Part shown: positions 17,874 to 27,172 of the stretch, piece after piece
Numbering within the stretch: the first letter of the stretch is position 1
Layout: the number at the start of each line of letters is the position of its first letter
Origin: Synechococcus sp. WH 5701
Lineage (GTDB): Bacteria; Cyanobacteriota; Cyanobacteriia; PCC-6307; Cyanobiaceae
NCBI RefSeq assembly: GCF_000153045.1
Contig: NZ_CH724159.1
Span: 561,353-625,352, forward strand
Direction of reading: 5' to 3'
DNA length: 64,000 nt
The notes under the pieces: model-generated
What the model was told of the DNA's origin: nothing
What the model saw: only the letters and a program-made list of their open reading frames with translations
Database searches by the model: none
Translations under genes and position numbers: made by a program

Positions 17874-18760
17874 GCCGCCACCGGTGCCGTGGTCGGGATG
17901 GCAGTGACGCCGTGCAGACGCAGCAGGCTGGCCAGGGTGCTGCGCAGGCGGGTGCGCGGCACGATCAGATCAACGAACCCATGCTCCTGCAGGTACTCGG
18001 CGGTCTGGAAGCCTTCGGGCAGCTTTTCGCGCAGGGTCTGCTCGATCACCCGCCTGCCGGCAAAGCCGATCAGGGCCTTGGGCTCGGCCAGGATCAGGTC
18101 GCCCAGCATGGCGAAGCTCGCCGTTACCCCGCCGGTGGTGGGATGGGTGAGCAGGGGGATGTAGAGGAGTTCCTGCTGGCGGTGGCGCTGCAGGGCACCG
18201 GAGATCTTGGCCATCTGCATCAGGCTGAGCATCCCTTCCTGCATGCGGGCGCCGCCGGAGGCGCAGACGATCAGCAGGGGCTGGCGCCGTTCGGTGGCCT
18301 GCTCGATCAGCCGGGTGAGCTTCTCGCCCACCACCGAACCCATTGAACCGCCCATGAAGCGGAAATCCATCACCCCCAGCGAGAGGGGCAGGCTCTCAAG
18401 GCGGCAGTGGCCGGTGACCACCGCATCGCGCAGCCCGGTGGATTGCTGGGTGTCGCGCAGGCGGTCGGCGTAGCTGCGACGGTCCTTGAAGGCGAGGGGA
18501 TCGGTGGGGGCTAGCTCGCTGTCGATGGCGCTGAAGCTGCCCTCATCGGCGATCACCCGGATGCGGGCGTCACTGTCGATGCGGTGGTGGTAAGAGCAGC
18601 CGCTGCAGACGCTGGCGTTGGCAATCAGATCCTTGCGGTACACCACAAGCCCGCATTCCGGGCACTTGCTCCAGAGTCCGTCCCCGTCTTCGACCTCCTG
18701 GGTGGCGCGCACGACCGGATTGGCCTTGCGGCGATCGGCGAACCAGTCGAACAGGGACAC
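17870..18760 (-). CDS. accD: acetyl-CoA carboxylase carboxyltransferase subunit beta
   Basis: A 296-residue protein with an N-terminal zinc finger (C33, C36, C52, C55) and the crotonase-like carboxyltransferase fold, including GGARMQEG and [11 protein letters not shown]. With AccA it transfers the carboxyl group from biotin to acetyl-CoA, giving malonyl-CoA, the first committed step of fatty-acid synthesis. Length and zinc finger are normal for the family. It overlaps the downstream secreted-protein gene by 4 bp; a prepilin peptidase gene lies 33 bp upstream on the same strand. Confidence 0.95.
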   Translation of the reverse strand: MSLFDWFADRRKANPVVRATQEVEDGDGLWSKCPECGLVVYRKDLIANASVCSGCSYHHRIDSDARIRVIADEGSFSAIDSELAPTDPLAFKDRRSYADRLRDTQQSTGLRDAVVTGHCRLESLPLSLGVMDFRFMGGSMGSVVGEKLTRLIEQATERRQPLLIVCASGGARMQEGMLSLMQMAKISGALQRHRQQELLYIPLLTHPTTGGVTASFAMLGDLILAEPKALIGFAGRRVIEQTLREKLPEGFQTAEYLQEHGFVDLIVPRTRLRSTLASLLRLHGVTAIPTTAPVAA

Positions 18761-18793
18761 GGGATGGGACCTGGCAACGGAGCGGTGACTCCA

Positions 18794-19642
18794 TTAAAGG
18801 GTGGCGCCCCACCGGCTCCATTGCTGCAGCCACCAGCCCTCCCCCGCCAGCCAGACCGCCAGGCCCCCAAGGGCGAGAAAGGGGCCGAAGGGAAAGGGTT
18901 GAGCTGGCTGGAGCCTTCCGCTCAGCCGGCCGAGAAGTCCCACCACCGCACCGCTGAACACCGCCAGGGTCACCGCCAGGCCCATGCCCGTGAGCCCGAG
19001 CCAGGCCCCCAGCAGGGCGGTGAGCTTGGCGTCGCCCAGCCCCAGGGCCGGTTTGCCCATCAGCCGCTCGGCCAGGGCACTGAGCCCCTCGAAGGCGAGC
19101 AGCCCCAGACAGGCGGCGAGCAGGTGATTGAAGAGCAGGGTACGGGCGACCTCCCCTGACTGGCTGAGGCCGGCGGCGAGGGTGACCGCCAGGCCCAGCA
19201 GCAGACCCCAGCGGCAGAGGGGTTCCGGCAGCCAGAGATGGTCGCAGTCGATCAGCAGCAGCGGCAGCAGCCAGCTGATCAGCAGCCAGCCGGCGCCGAT
19301 CAGCAGCCAGGCGGGCGCGTCCCCCAGAGCGGTGGGGCTGGCCTGAAGGGCGGCCACCCAGAGACCGGCGCAGAGCAGTTCCACCAGGGGGTAGCGGGGG
19401 GAGATCGGGCCCCGGCAGTGACCGCAGCGGCCCCGTAGCAGCAGCCAGCCCAGCACCGGCAGGTTCTGGTGCCAGGCCAGGTGCACTCCGCAGCGGGGGC
19501 AGTGGCTGGCGGGCAGAACGACCGACTCCCGCCGTGGCAGCCTCCAGCCCACCACGTTGAGAAAGCTGCCGACGCAGGCCCCAACGAGGGCCACCAGCAG
19601 GGGCATCAGGAGGTTGGCGGCCGTGTCGGGCTTCACAGGCAT
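18794..19642 (-). CDS. pilD: type IV prepilin leader peptidase / N-methyltransferase
   Basis: A 282-residue membrane enzyme. Near the N-terminus two CxxC pairs (C48/C51, C73/C76) form the cytoplasmic zinc site of the methyltransferase region, and about seven hydrophobic spans follow. The aspartyl-protease pair is present: an aspartate in LLIDCDHLWLPE and the GLGDAK motif. PilD cleaves and methylates type IV prepilins and pseudopilins, for pili, motility or DNA uptake. No pilin genes are in the window. Confidence 0.92.
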   Translation of the reverse strand: MPVKPDTAANLLMPLLVALVGACVGSFLNVVGWRLPRRESVVLPASHCPRCGVHLAWHQNLPVLGWLLLRGRCGHCRGPISPRYPLVELLCAGLWVAALQASPTALGDAPAWLLIGAGWLLISWLLPLLLIDCDHLWLPEPLCRWGLLLGLAVTLAAGLSQSGEVARTLLFNHLLAACLGLLAFEGLSALAERLMGKPALGLGDAKLTALLGAWLGLTGMGLAVTLAVFSGAVVGLLGRLSGRLQPAQPFPFGPFLALGGLAVWLAGEGWWLQQWSRWGATL

Positions 19643-19668
19643 GGCACTAAGGCGCGGTTGGCGTTCGC

Positions 19669-19965
19669 TCAGCCACGCTGGGGACTTCGGATCGTGCGGG
19701 GTCGACCAGCGCTGCGGCCGCGGATCAGTTCCAGAGGCACGAATTGCTCATGCGGTAGGAGCACCGGTGCCTCAAACACCACCCGGCCCTGGCCACCGCC
19801 GCTTTCGAGCACGATTCCGATCGGCTCCGCCCCCCCAGGGCATTGCTCCACGTAGTGGAAATAGACGCGGCGTGCCTGCTTGATGACCACGCCGCTGTTG
19901 ATCTGATCCCAGCGCACCGGAGGGTTGCCGGGATTGGAGGCACCTCGGATCTCGAAAGACGGCAT
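19669..19965 (-). CDS. conserved hypothetical protein
   Basis: A 98-residue soluble protein starting MPSFEIRGA. I preferred this ATG (19965) to the longer frame reaching 20046 because GGAAGGG sits about 6 bp upstream of it. The protein mixes beta-type segments (VVIKQARRVYFHYVEQCPGG, GRVVFEAPVLLP) and ends in a basic tail rich in Arg. I do not recognise a family. It lies between prk and pilD on the same strand. Confidence 0.65.
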   Translation of the reverse strand: MPSFEIRGASNPGNPPVRWDQINSGVVIKQARRVYFHYVEQCPGGAEPIGIVLESGGGQGRVVFEAPVLLPHEQFVPLELIRGRSAGRPRTIRSPQRG

Positions 19966-20077
19966 GGGCGCCCTTCCGGAACCGGTGGAAGCCGCCGGGG
20001 ATGTGGGGTCGAATGATGGAGGTGTGGCGAAGGTAATCGGCCTCACCCATTCCGATCGGCCCCTGCAGCTTAATCGC

Positions 20078-20980
20078 TCAGGCGAGTTTGTTCTTATCCT
20101 CGATCATGCGGTGAATGATCGGAGTGAGGATCAGCTCCATGGCGAAGCCCATCTTGCCGCCGTTGACCACGATGCTGGTGGGGCTCGACATGAAGGAGCC
20201 GTTGATCATCCGCAGCAGATAGGAGAAATCGATGCCCCATTTCTCACGGGCTCCCTTGCGGAAGTGGATGATCACAAAGCTCTCGTCCGGGGTGGGGATG
20301 TTGCGACAGATGAACGGGTTGGAGGTGTCCACCGTGGGCACCCTCTGGAAGTTGATGTCGGTACGGCTGAACTGCGGGCAGATGTGGTTGATGTAGTCGG
20401 GCATGCGGCGCAGGATCGTGTCCACGATCGTCTCGGCTGAATAGCCCCGCTCGGCGTTGTCACGGCTGATCTTCTGGATCCACTCCAGGTTGGCGATCGG
20501 CACCACGCCGATCAGCAGATCGACCAGGGAGGCCACGTCGTAGCCGTCGCCGACCACGCCGCCGTGCAGGCCTTCGTAGAAGAGCAGGTCGGTCTCTGAG
20601 GGAATCGGCTCCCACGGGGTGAACTGGCCGGGCTCCAGCTGGGTGCCGAGACGCGCGTTGTGCTCGGCAGCTTCCTCCACGGAGTGGAGGTAGTAGCGCT
20701 TCTGGCCGCCACCGGTTTCGCCGTACGACTGGAACTGCTCGGCCAGCTTGTCGAACAGGTTGGCCTCGGGGCCGAAGTGAGAGAAGTTGACCCCGGAAGC
20801 CTGGGCCTGGGCCATCTGCTCCTTCATCGGGCCACGCTCGAAGCGGTGGAAGCTGTCTCCTTCGACAACCGCCGGCACGATCCCCTCCCGCTGGAAGATG
20901 TGCTCGAAGGCACGCTTGACGGTGCTGGTCCCCGCGCCCGAGGAACCGGTGACAGCTACAACCGGGTGACGCTTGGACAT
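20078..20980 (-). CDS. prk: phosphoribulokinase, class I (proteobacterial type)
   Basis: A 300-residue enzyme that phosphorylates ribulose-5-phosphate to ribulose-1,5-bisphosphate, the Rubisco substrate. The P-loop region is TGSSGAGTST (residues 11-20), and the acid-rich EGDSFHRF and GLHGGVVGDGY segments are the class I pattern of proteobacteria. It is not the class II type of Synechocystis and plants, which carries paired redox cysteines near the N-terminus. Only two cysteines are visible here (HICPQF and FICRN), so thioredoxin/CP12-type disulfide control is not supported. leuB follows upstream on the same strand, 81 bp away. Confidence 0.93.
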   Translation of the reverse strand: MSKRHPVVAVTGSSGAGTSTVKRAFEHIFQREGIVPAVVEGDSFHRFERGPMKEQMAQAQASGVNFSHFGPEANLFDKLAEQFQSYGETGGGQKRYYLHSVEEAAEHNARLGTQLEPGQFTPWEPIPSETDLLFYEGLHGGVVGDGYDVASLVDLLIGVVPIANLEWIQKISRDNAERGYSAETIVDTILRRMPDYINHICPQFSRTDINFQRVPTVDTSNPFICRNIPTPDESFVIIHFRKGAREKWGIDFSYLLRMINGSFMSSPTSIVVNGGKMGFAMELILTPIIHRMIEDKNKLA

Positions 20981-21061
20981 CGGCGCAGGGCGGGAGGATG
21001 AAGGAATCGAGTTTGGCAGGTCACCGGTCCGGCAGCACTCGGCTGCCAGCGGTGCAGCCGC

Positions 21062-22135
21062 TCAGAGCACCGCCAGCAGCTGTTCGCCCATGGCCGAGCA
21101 GCCCAGCTGGGTGCAGCCCTCGGCCATCAGATCGCCCGTGCGGTATCCGGCGCTGAGCACCCGGTCGACGGCCGCTTCCAGCTCGCAGGCCGCCGCCTCC
21201 TGCTTCAGGCCCACCCGCAGCATCATTGCGGCCGAGAGCACCATCGCCATCGGGTTGGCCAGGTCAGCCCCGGCGATGTCGGGGGCGGAGCCGTGCACCG
21301 GCTCGAACAGGCCGGGCCCTTCGGCGCCCAGCGAAGCCGAAGGCAGCATGCCGATCGAGCCGGTGAGCATCGCCGCCTCGTCGCTAAGGATGTCGCCGAA
21401 GAGGTTGCCGGTGAGCAGCACGTCGAACTGGCGAGGCGCGCGCACCAGCTGCATCGCGGCGTTGTCGACGTAGAGGTGGCTGAGCTCCACCTGGGGATAT
21501 TCGGCGGCGATCACCTCCACCCGGTCGCGCCAGAGTTGGCTGACATCAAGCACGTTGGCCTTGTCGACGCTGCAGAGCCTGCCGCCACGCTCGCGCGCCA
21601 ACTGGAAGGCCACCCTGGCGATCCGGTCGATCTCGTCGTCGGCATAGACCATGGTGTTGAAAGCCCGAACCCGGCCTTCGGCCTCCACCCGCCCCTTGGG
21701 TGTGCCGAAGTAGATGCCGCCGGTGAGTTCGCGCACCACCAGCAGATCCACCCCGGTGATCACCTCCGGCCGCAGGGTGCTGGCCCCGATCAAGGCCGGA
21801 ATGATCTTCACCGGGCGCAGGTTGGCGAACAGGCCAAGGCCCGACCTGAGGCCCAGAAGGCCGGTTTCAGGCCGCTGCTCCCGGGGCAGGGCATCGAAGC
21901 GGGGGCTGCCGATCGCAGCCAGCAGCACGGCGTCGGCGCTGCGGCAGGCCGCCAGGGTGGTCTCCGGCAGGGGCACACCCGTGCGGTCGATGGCGTCGCC
22001 ACCGATGGGCTGCTCGTCGTAGGTGAGGCCGAAGCCATGGCGCACGCTCACCGCATCGAGCAGGCGCCGCGCCACGGCCGTGATCTCCGGTCCGATGCCG
22101 TCGCCGGGGAGCAGGGTGATGCGGTAGCTGGTCAT
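21062..22135 (-). CDS. leuB: 3-isopropylmalate dehydrogenase
   Basis: A 357-residue decarboxylating dehydrogenase of the leucine pathway, converting 3-isopropylmalate to 2-oxoisocaproate with NAD+. Signatures include [11 protein letters not shown] at the N-terminus, the substrate-binding arginine segment [14 protein letters not shown], and the NAD-site region [12 protein letters not shown]. Normal length. It is in the minus-strand run lpxD-leuB-prk, a gene order I recall as typical of marine and brackish picocyanobacteria. Confidence 0.95.
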   Translation of the reverse strand: MTSYRITLLPGDGIGPEITAVARRLLDAVSVRHGFGLTYDEQPIGGDAIDRTGVPLPETTLAACRSADAVLLAAIGSPRFDALPREQRPETGLLGLRSGLGLFANLRPVKIIPALIGASTLRPEVITGVDLLVVRELTGGIYFGTPKGRVEAEGRVRAFNTMVYADDEIDRIARVAFQLARERGGRLCSVDKANVLDVSQLWRDRVEVIAAEYPQVELSHLYVDNAAMQLVRAPRQFDVLLTGNLFGDILSDEAAMLTGSIGMLPSASLGAEGPGLFEPVHGSAPDIAGADLANPMAMVLSAAMMLRVGLKQEAAACELEAAVDRVLSAGYRTGDLMAEGCTQLGCSAMGEQLLAVL

Positions 22136-22178
22136 TGGCTGCAGGCCCGCGGAGGTGAAGAATGCGCTGGGCGCGAGG

Positions 22179-23207
22179 CTACTTCTGCAGCTGGCGCAGG
22201 GTCTTCGCCATCTCCGGCAACTTGTTGAAAGCTGCGGAGCAGCGCAGCCACAAGCGGTTGGGGATGGCCGGGTAGCCGCTCACCACCTCGCCGGCGGCCA
22301 CCTCCCCGTGGATCCCCGACTTGGAGGAGGCGATGGCGCGATCACCGATCCTGGCCCGGTTGGCCACGCCCACCTGCCCCGCCAGGATCACCCCATCGCC
22401 GAGGGTGGCGCCGCCGGCGATGCCCACCTGGGAGGCCAGGGCACAGCCGCGGCCGGTGACCACCCCATGGCCGATCTGAACCAGGTTGTCGATCTTGGTG
22501 CCGGCGCCGATGCGGGTTTCCCCCACCGAGGGGCGATCGATGGTGGTGCCGCAGCCCACTTCCACCCCCTCCTCCAGCACCACCAGCCCGGTCTGCGGCA
22601 TCTTGCGCCAGCCGCTGGCGGTGGGCACGAAGCCGAACCCCTCCGAGCCCACCACCGCCGTGGAGTGGACCACGCAGCCGCGGGCCAGGCGGCTGCCGGG
22701 GTGCAGCACCGCATTGGCGTGGATCTCGCAGCCCTCGGCCAGCTGCACGTCGTCGTAGAGGACGGCACCGGCGTGGAGGGTGCAGTCATCGCCGATCACG
22801 CTGCCCTCACCCACCACCACATGGGCACCGATGTGCACTCCCCGCCCCAGGCTTGCCCCCGGGGCGACCACGGCGCTGGGGTGGATGCCGGGCGGCAGGC
22901 GGCGGGGGGGGTGCAGGGCCTCGAGGGCCTCGGCGAAGGCCAGCCGCGGGTTCTTCAGGGCCACCCAGGCGATGCCCCGGGCACTGGCGAGCTCCTGCAG
23001 CGCGGCATCGGCCGGCAAGAGCAGAGCGCCTGCCGCGCAGGTTTCGAGAGCTGCCGCCAGGCTGTGGCCGGGCTCGAGAAAGGCCAGCTCCGCCGCGCCA
23101 GCCCGGTCGACGGCCGCCGCCGTGATCAGCTCAGGATCAGTGGCCAGGTCTCTCGGGCTGGCCTCGCTCAGCTCGCTCAGGTGCGTGAGCAAGGTGCTGA
23201 AGCGCAT
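22179..23207 (-). CDS. lpxD: UDP-3-O-acylglucosamine N-acyltransferase
   Basis: A 342-residue acyltransferase with an N-terminal uridine-binding domain and a left-handed beta-helix of hexapeptide repeats (for example [16 protein letters not shown] near residue 105). The catalytic histidine region is [12 protein letters not shown]. LpxD adds the second acyl chain in lipid A synthesis at the inner membrane. Its presence indicates a lipid-A-type outer membrane. It lies 41 bp downstream of proB. Confidence 0.93.
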   Translation of the reverse strand: MRFSTLLTHLSELSEASPRDLATDPELITAAAVDRAGAAELAFLEPGHSLAAALETCAAGALLLPADAALQELASARGIAWVALKNPRLAFAEALEALHPPRRLPPGIHPSAVVAPGASLGRGVHIGAHVVVGEGSVIGDDCTLHAGAVLYDDVQLAEGCEIHANAVLHPGSRLARGCVVHSTAVVGSEGFGFVPTASGWRKMPQTGLVVLEEGVEVGCGTTIDRPSVGETRIGAGTKIDNLVQIGHGVVTGRGCALASQVGIAGGATLGDGVILAGQVGVANRARIGDRAIASSKSGIHGEVAAGEVVSGYPAIPNRLWLRCSAAFNKLPEMAKTLRQLQK

Positions 23208-23248
23208 TGCTGGGATCGCGGCCGGCGGGCGGATCGTAGGGCGGCCCC

Positions 23249-24388
23249 TCAGCCCGGGACTGCCGCCGGCGCGGTGAGCACCAGGTGGTCGCGGTGGACC
23301 ACGGCATCGCCAGCGCCGTGCTCCAGGGTGCTCTCGGCCGCCTGGCTGCTCAGCCCCAGCACCTGGGCCACCTCAGCGCTGCTGAGGGCAGAGAGGCCGC
23401 GGCCGATCTCCCGCCCTTCCAGAGACAGAAGCCGTACGGCATCCCGGCGTTCGAACTCCCCGTTGACGGCGCGGATGCCCACCGCCAGCAGGGAGGCCCC
23501 CCGCTCGATCAGGGCCCGCTCGGCGCCGGGGTCGATCAGCAGCTCCCCCTTGGGCAGCAGGGCATGGGCCAGCCAGCCCTTGCGGTCGGGCAGGGGGCTG
23601 GGGCTGGGCCGGAAGAGGGTGCCGAGGCGCTCGCCGGCCAGCAGGGCTTCGAGCACCGCTGGATCGCGGCCATCGGCCAGGCGCACGGCAATCCCGCTGG
23701 AGGTGGCGATGCGGGCGGCGGCCAGCTTGGTGGTCATGCCGCCGGTTCCCCATCGCCCGCCGCCCTGGGCCACGCCGCTGAGGCGCTCCAGCTCCAGCAG
23801 ATCGCGCACTTCCTCGATCGGCTGGGCACTGGCATCGCTGCGGGGATCGCCCGAATAGAGCCGATCCACATCGGTGAGCAGCACCAGCTCATCGGCGCCG
23901 ATCGCCACCGCCACCAGGGCCGAGAGGGTGTCGTTGTCGCCGAAACGCAGTTCGTCGGTGGCGAGGGTGTCGTTCTCGTTGACCACGGGCACCACGCCCC
24001 AGCTGAGCAGCTGCTCCAGGGTGCGGCAGGCATTCTGGTAGCGGCGGCGGGAGGCCAGGTCGCCGCGGGTGAGCAGCACCTGGGCCACGGAAGTGTCGTG
24101 CTGGGCGAAGGCCGTTTCGTAGAGACGCATCAGCCGGCCCTGGCCCACGGCGGCGGCGGCCTGAAGGGCCACCACCTCCTCGGGGCGCTGCCCAAACCCA
24201 AGGGCATGGCAGCCCAGGCCCACCGCACCGCTGGTGACCAGGGCGATGGCCTCCCCCAGCTGGCGCCGCCGGCTGAGGCTGGCGGCCAGGCCGGCGATCA
24301 CCGCTTCGGTGTCGCGCTGGGCGGTGCCGCGCAGCAGGCTGGTGCCCACCTTGATCACGCGGCGTGTCGGGGGGGTAGGCGGCGTCAT
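23249..24388 (-). CDS. proB: glutamate 5-kinase with C-terminal PUA domain
   Basis: A 379-residue enzyme. The amino-acid kinase domain (about 1-260) includes [10 protein letters not shown] and [18 protein letters not shown]; the last 100 residues form a PUA domain. It makes gamma-glutamyl phosphate, the first step of proline synthesis. I chose the ATG at 24388, which overlaps the stop of the YqeG-like gene (ATGA), over GTG at 24397. Confidence 0.94.
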   Translation of the reverse strand: MTPPTPPTRRVIKVGTSLLRGTAQRDTEAVIAGLAASLSRRRQLGEAIALVTSGAVGLGCHALGFGQRPEEVVALQAAAAVGQGRLMRLYETAFAQHDTSVAQVLLTRGDLASRRRYQNACRTLEQLLSWGVVPVVNENDTLATDELRFGDNDTLSALVAVAIGADELVLLTDVDRLYSGDPRSDASAQPIEEVRDLLELERLSGVAQGGGRWGTGGMTTKLAAARIATSSGIAVRLADGRDPAVLEALLAGERLGTLFRPSPSPLPDRKGWLAHALLPKGELLIDPGAERALIERGASLLAVGIRAVNGEFERRDAVRLLSLEGREIGRGLSALSSAEVAQVLGLSSQAAESTLEHGAGDAVVHRDHLVLTAPAAVPG

Positions 24389-24900
24389 CGGTTCCACTCG
24401 GTGCCCACCAGCCGCGCCAGTCGCACCTCCAGGCGCTGCAGGCGATCCTGCTGGCAGGGTCGACCCTCCGGACCGACGGGCTTCACCAGCACGGTGAACA
24501 GACCGAGGCGGTTGCCCACGAGCACATCAGTGAAGAGGCGATCACCGGCCAGGGCCACCTGCTCGGGAGGGAGGTCGAGGTCGGCCAGCACCCGGCGCAG
24601 GGCGCTGCGGCGGGGTTTGCCCGCCGAGGTGGTGAAGGGCAAATCAAGCTGCCGGGCCACCGAGCCGATCCGACGCCTGGAGGGGTTGTTGCTGAACAGG
24701 TGCAGCCGCAGACGATCCTTGGCCTGCCGCAGCCACGCCTCCATCAGCGGGGGCATCTCGGCCTGGCGGCGGGGAAGCAAGGTGCGGTCCACGTCCAGCA
24801 CCAGGGCGCGAATACCACGATCGAGCAGGCTCTCCAGGGGCATCTGGGCCAGGGTGGTGCTCAGCACCCAGTCAGGGCGCAACAGCTGCTGGAGTTTCAC
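24385..24900 (-). CDS. YqeG-family HAD IIIA-type phosphatase
   Basis: A 171-residue HAD enzyme with motif I LDVDRTLLP (about residue 36), a Lys in TTSAGKPRR, and motif III/IV AGDRLFTDVL. YqeG proteins include plant and bacterial phosphatidylglycerophosphate phosphatases (PgpP/Gep4 type). That role would fit this organism, since phosphatidylglycerol is essential for its photosystems, and pgsA, which makes the substrate, lies elsewhere in this window. The substrate is inference. It overlaps both neighbours by 4 bp, indicating tight coupling with DUF3727 and proB. Confidence 0.82.
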   Translation of the reverse strand: MKLQQLLRPDWVLSTTLAQMPLESLLDRGIRALVLDVDRTLLPRRQAEMPPLMEAWLRQAKDRLRLHLFSNNPSRRRIGSVARQLDLPFTTSAGKPRRSALRRVLADLDLPPEQVALAGDRLFTDVLVGNRLGLFTVLVKPVGPEGRPCQQDRLQRLEVRLARLVGTEWNR

Positions 24901-25466
24901 CCAACGCTCTCCCGGTCCTCGAGCTCGGCCTCGATGCGCGGCTGCACCCGCTCGAATTCCTCCCCTTCCACCAGCACCGCTTCGTTGTTCTGCATCCGGG
25001 CCACGACGAAGAAGGGATCGAGGGGGATGTAGAGGCCGTATTCCTGGTCTTCGGCGCGGAACTGGATCAACATCTCGTAGAGGTCGGTCTCCTCGTCGCC
25101 ATCACCATCTCCCTGGAGATCGTCCTCGAGGTCATCGGGGTCCGGTTCCTCCAGTTCACCGCTCACGGTGAGGGTCACCGCCGAGCGCACCAGGGTCAGG
25201 TCGTGCTCCTGCAGCACCACGTCGGCCACGGTGAGGATCGATTCGGCGGCATCGACCTCCTCGACCACCTCGTCTTCCTCGTCGTCGCCCTCGGCGATGC
25301 GCACCAGGCAGACCGGGGTGTCCACCGGCGTGAGCAGGGCGTAGTCGTGGCCATCGAGGGGGATCAGTTGCTCGAGAAAGCAGAGCAGCTGGCGGTTCTG
25401 GCCATCACGAACGAGCACCGTGGGCACGTCACCGGATCCAGTGATCGACGGTCCTTCGGCACTCAT
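24897..25466 (-). CDS. DUF3727 / DUF1292-like acidic protein
   Basis: A 189-residue soluble, strongly acidic protein with two beta-rich segments (about 15-60 and 130-180) separated by an Asp/Glu-rich linker. The pattern matches cyanobacterial DUF3727, which contains a YrzB-like DUF1292 part. Function is unknown. Its TGA overlaps the yqeG-like ATG. The upstream ruvX ends 19 bp away. This order (ruvX, DUF3727, yqeG, proB) is conserved in picocyanobacteria as far as I recall. Confidence 0.78.
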   Translation of the reverse strand: MSAEGPSITGSGDVPTVLVRDGQNRQLLCFLEQLIPLDGHDYALLTPVDTPVCLVRIAEGDDEEDEVVEEVDAAESILTVADVVLQEHDLTLVRSAVTLTVSGELEEPDPDDLEDDLQGDGDGDEETDLYEMLIQFRAEDQEYGLYIPLDPFFVVARMQNNEAVLVEGEEFERVQPRIEAELEDRESVG

Positions 25467-25485
25467 GGGGAATCAGCAGGTCCCA

Positions 25486-25971
25486 TCAGAATGTCTCAGC
25501 GCCGGCCGGCCGGTCGAGCCTCGGTGTCGCTGGGCTGACCGGAAGGGCTTCGGGGCCTTCCCGCAGCCACTGCTCCAGCAGCAGGGCCGCCGCGGCGCTG
25601 TCGAGCTGGCCGCTGCGGTCCCCGTGCAGCCCGCGGCGCTCGCCCGCCTCCCAGCTGCTGCCGTGTTCATCCACCCAGGCCAGGGGCAGCTCCAGGGCCT
25701 GGGCCAGGCGCTGGCCGTAGCGGCGGCAGTGCCTGGCCTGCACGGTGGGCTGCTGACTGGCATCGAGGGGCAGCCCCACCACCAGGGCCTGCACGCGGCG
25801 CTGGGCCACCAGGGGGCGCAGCCGCTCGAGATCGGCGGGGAAAGCTCCACGGGCCAGTGGAGCCAGGGGGGTGACGGTCAGTCCGAGGGGGTCGCAGCCG
25901 GCCAGACCAATCCGCCGCCGGCCCACATCGAGAGCCAGAACTGAGCGGGGCGGCGGCGGCTGGCGGCTCAA
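25486..25971 (-). CDS. ruvX: RuvX/YqgF-family Holliday-junction resolvase-like nuclease
   Basis: A 161-residue RNase H-fold protein beginning with the metal-site motif ALDVGRRRIGLA (about residue 13) and containing VGLPLDASQQPT and the C-terminal DSAAAALLLEQWL. YqgF/RuvX acts in 16S pre-rRNA 5' end maturation and possibly recombination. Its start overlaps the stop of the upstream GNAT-like gene by 4 bp. Confidence 0.88.
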   Translation of the reverse strand: MSRQPPPPRSVLALDVGRRRIGLAGCDPLGLTVTPLAPLARGAFPADLERLRPLVAQRRVQALVVGLPLDASQQPTVQARHCRRYGQRLAQALELPLAWVDEHGSSWEAGERRGLHGDRSGQLDSAAAALLLEQWLREGPEALPVSPATPRLDRPAGAETF

Positions 25972-27140
25972 CGGCCGCTGCCCGGGGCCTGGGGACAGCC
26001 GAGGGCCTGGGGGCCGTGGTGGCCGCCCACTCCCCGCTGCAGCGGGGTGGGAACGGGGCGGCGGCGGGGCTTGAAGGGGTCGAGCACGGTGTCGAGCCGC
26101 CAGGACTGGCGGCTGAGCACGCGCGAATCCTGCCGCCGCCAGACACTGCGGGCCATCAACAGCTCCTCCCCCTCAGCCACCGCGCCGAGGTGGCTGAGCC
26201 AGCCTTCGCGTTCATGGTCGTCAGTGTCGCTGCGCAGGCGCAGGGGTGAGACTCCGCCAGCCTGATGCCTCACCAGCCTCGCCAGAGCGGGGCCATGCAG
26301 ATGGGACCAACCGGGGTGCAGGGTCACTTCCAGCTCCGCTGGACCCAGGCGGTGGTTGCGCAGCCGGCGCACCGCCGCCACCGCCTGCTGGCGGCTGGTG
26401 TCCACCCAGAGCAGCCCCCGCCCGTCGCTCTGATCGAGCACGTCCTCGATACGGCGATCCAGCAGCTGGCGCAACTGGGCCGGGCAGGTGGCCTGCTCCA
26501 GGTGCCAGAGCAGAGGGGCGCTGCGTCGGTTGAGAGGGCGCAGCTGCAGGTCGATGCCGGCCGGCACGGCCGCCGGCTGGCTGGTGCCGGCTTCGGCCGG
26601 ATCCGGCTCCCAGTACCAGAGGGTTTCCTGGAGCAGCGGCTGGAACCCCTGCTCCCGCAGCAGGGCCAGGCGGTCCTGGTGAGCGGCGGGGACCCTGGTG
26701 ATCCAGCTGGAGGCCCCAGGGCAGCGGTGGAGGGCCTCGCGCAGCAGGGCTCCCTCCACCTGCCTGGCGGTGGGAGATCCCGGTTCGCTCAGGGCTCCGC
26801 GGCAGAGACGCAACTCCTCCACCCCCCAGCAACTGCCGCTGCGGTTGAGCCGTCGCACCACGCTCAGGCCCAGCAGGCGATCACCGCCGCTGTGAGCCAC
26901 CAGCACTTCAGGGGCCAGAGGGGGGCGCCGCACGAGGGTGTTCAGCAGCCGCTCAGGGGTCTGCAGCAACAGCGCTTTCTGCAGCAGGGGTTGCAGATCG
27001 ATGACGGCGGCGTCCTGCAGGTGCGGCAGCATCCAACCCTGCAGGGGGGAGACCTGCACGTCCCCAGGGCCGGCGAGTGAATCACCTCCCGGGGAACGGG
27101 TTGGAGTGGGGTGACGCACGGAAGAACCGCTGATGATCAA
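25968..27140 (-). CDS. GNAT-like N-acetyltransferase domain protein, uncharacterised
   Basis: A protein of up to 390 residues. Two stretches with GNAT-like character are seen: about 90-200 (VLVAHSGGDRLLGLSVVRR, ALLREALHRCPGAS) and about 290-340. I do not see a confident acetyl-CoA loop, so the assignment rests on overall pattern. The C-terminus is Pro/Arg/Gly-rich and probably disordered. The first 35 residues are poorly supported, and an internal start near MLPHLQDA (27031) is plausible. It precedes ruvX with a 4-bp overlap. Function unknown. Confidence 0.6.
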   Translation of the reverse strand: MIISGSSVRHPTPTRSPGGDSLAGPGDVQVSPLQGWMLPHLQDAAVIDLQPLLQKALLLQTPERLLNTLVRRPPLAPEVLVAHSGGDRLLGLSVVRRLNRSGSCWGVEELRLCRGALSEPGSPTARQVEGALLREALHRCPGASSWITRVPAAHQDRLALLREQGFQPLLQETLWYWEPDPAEAGTSQPAAVPAGIDLQLRPLNRRSAPLLWHLEQATCPAQLRQLLDRRIEDVLDQSDGRGLLWVDTSRQQAVAAVRRLRNHRLGPAELEVTLHPGWSHLHGPALARLVRHQAGGVSPLRLRSDTDDHEREGWLSHLGAVAEGEELLMARSVWRRQDSRVLSRQSWRLDTVLDPFKPRRRPVPTPLQRGVGGHHGPQALGCPQAPGSGR

Positions 27141-27172
27141 CTGTATCGGGGCGAGACAGGGACCTTGAGGCT

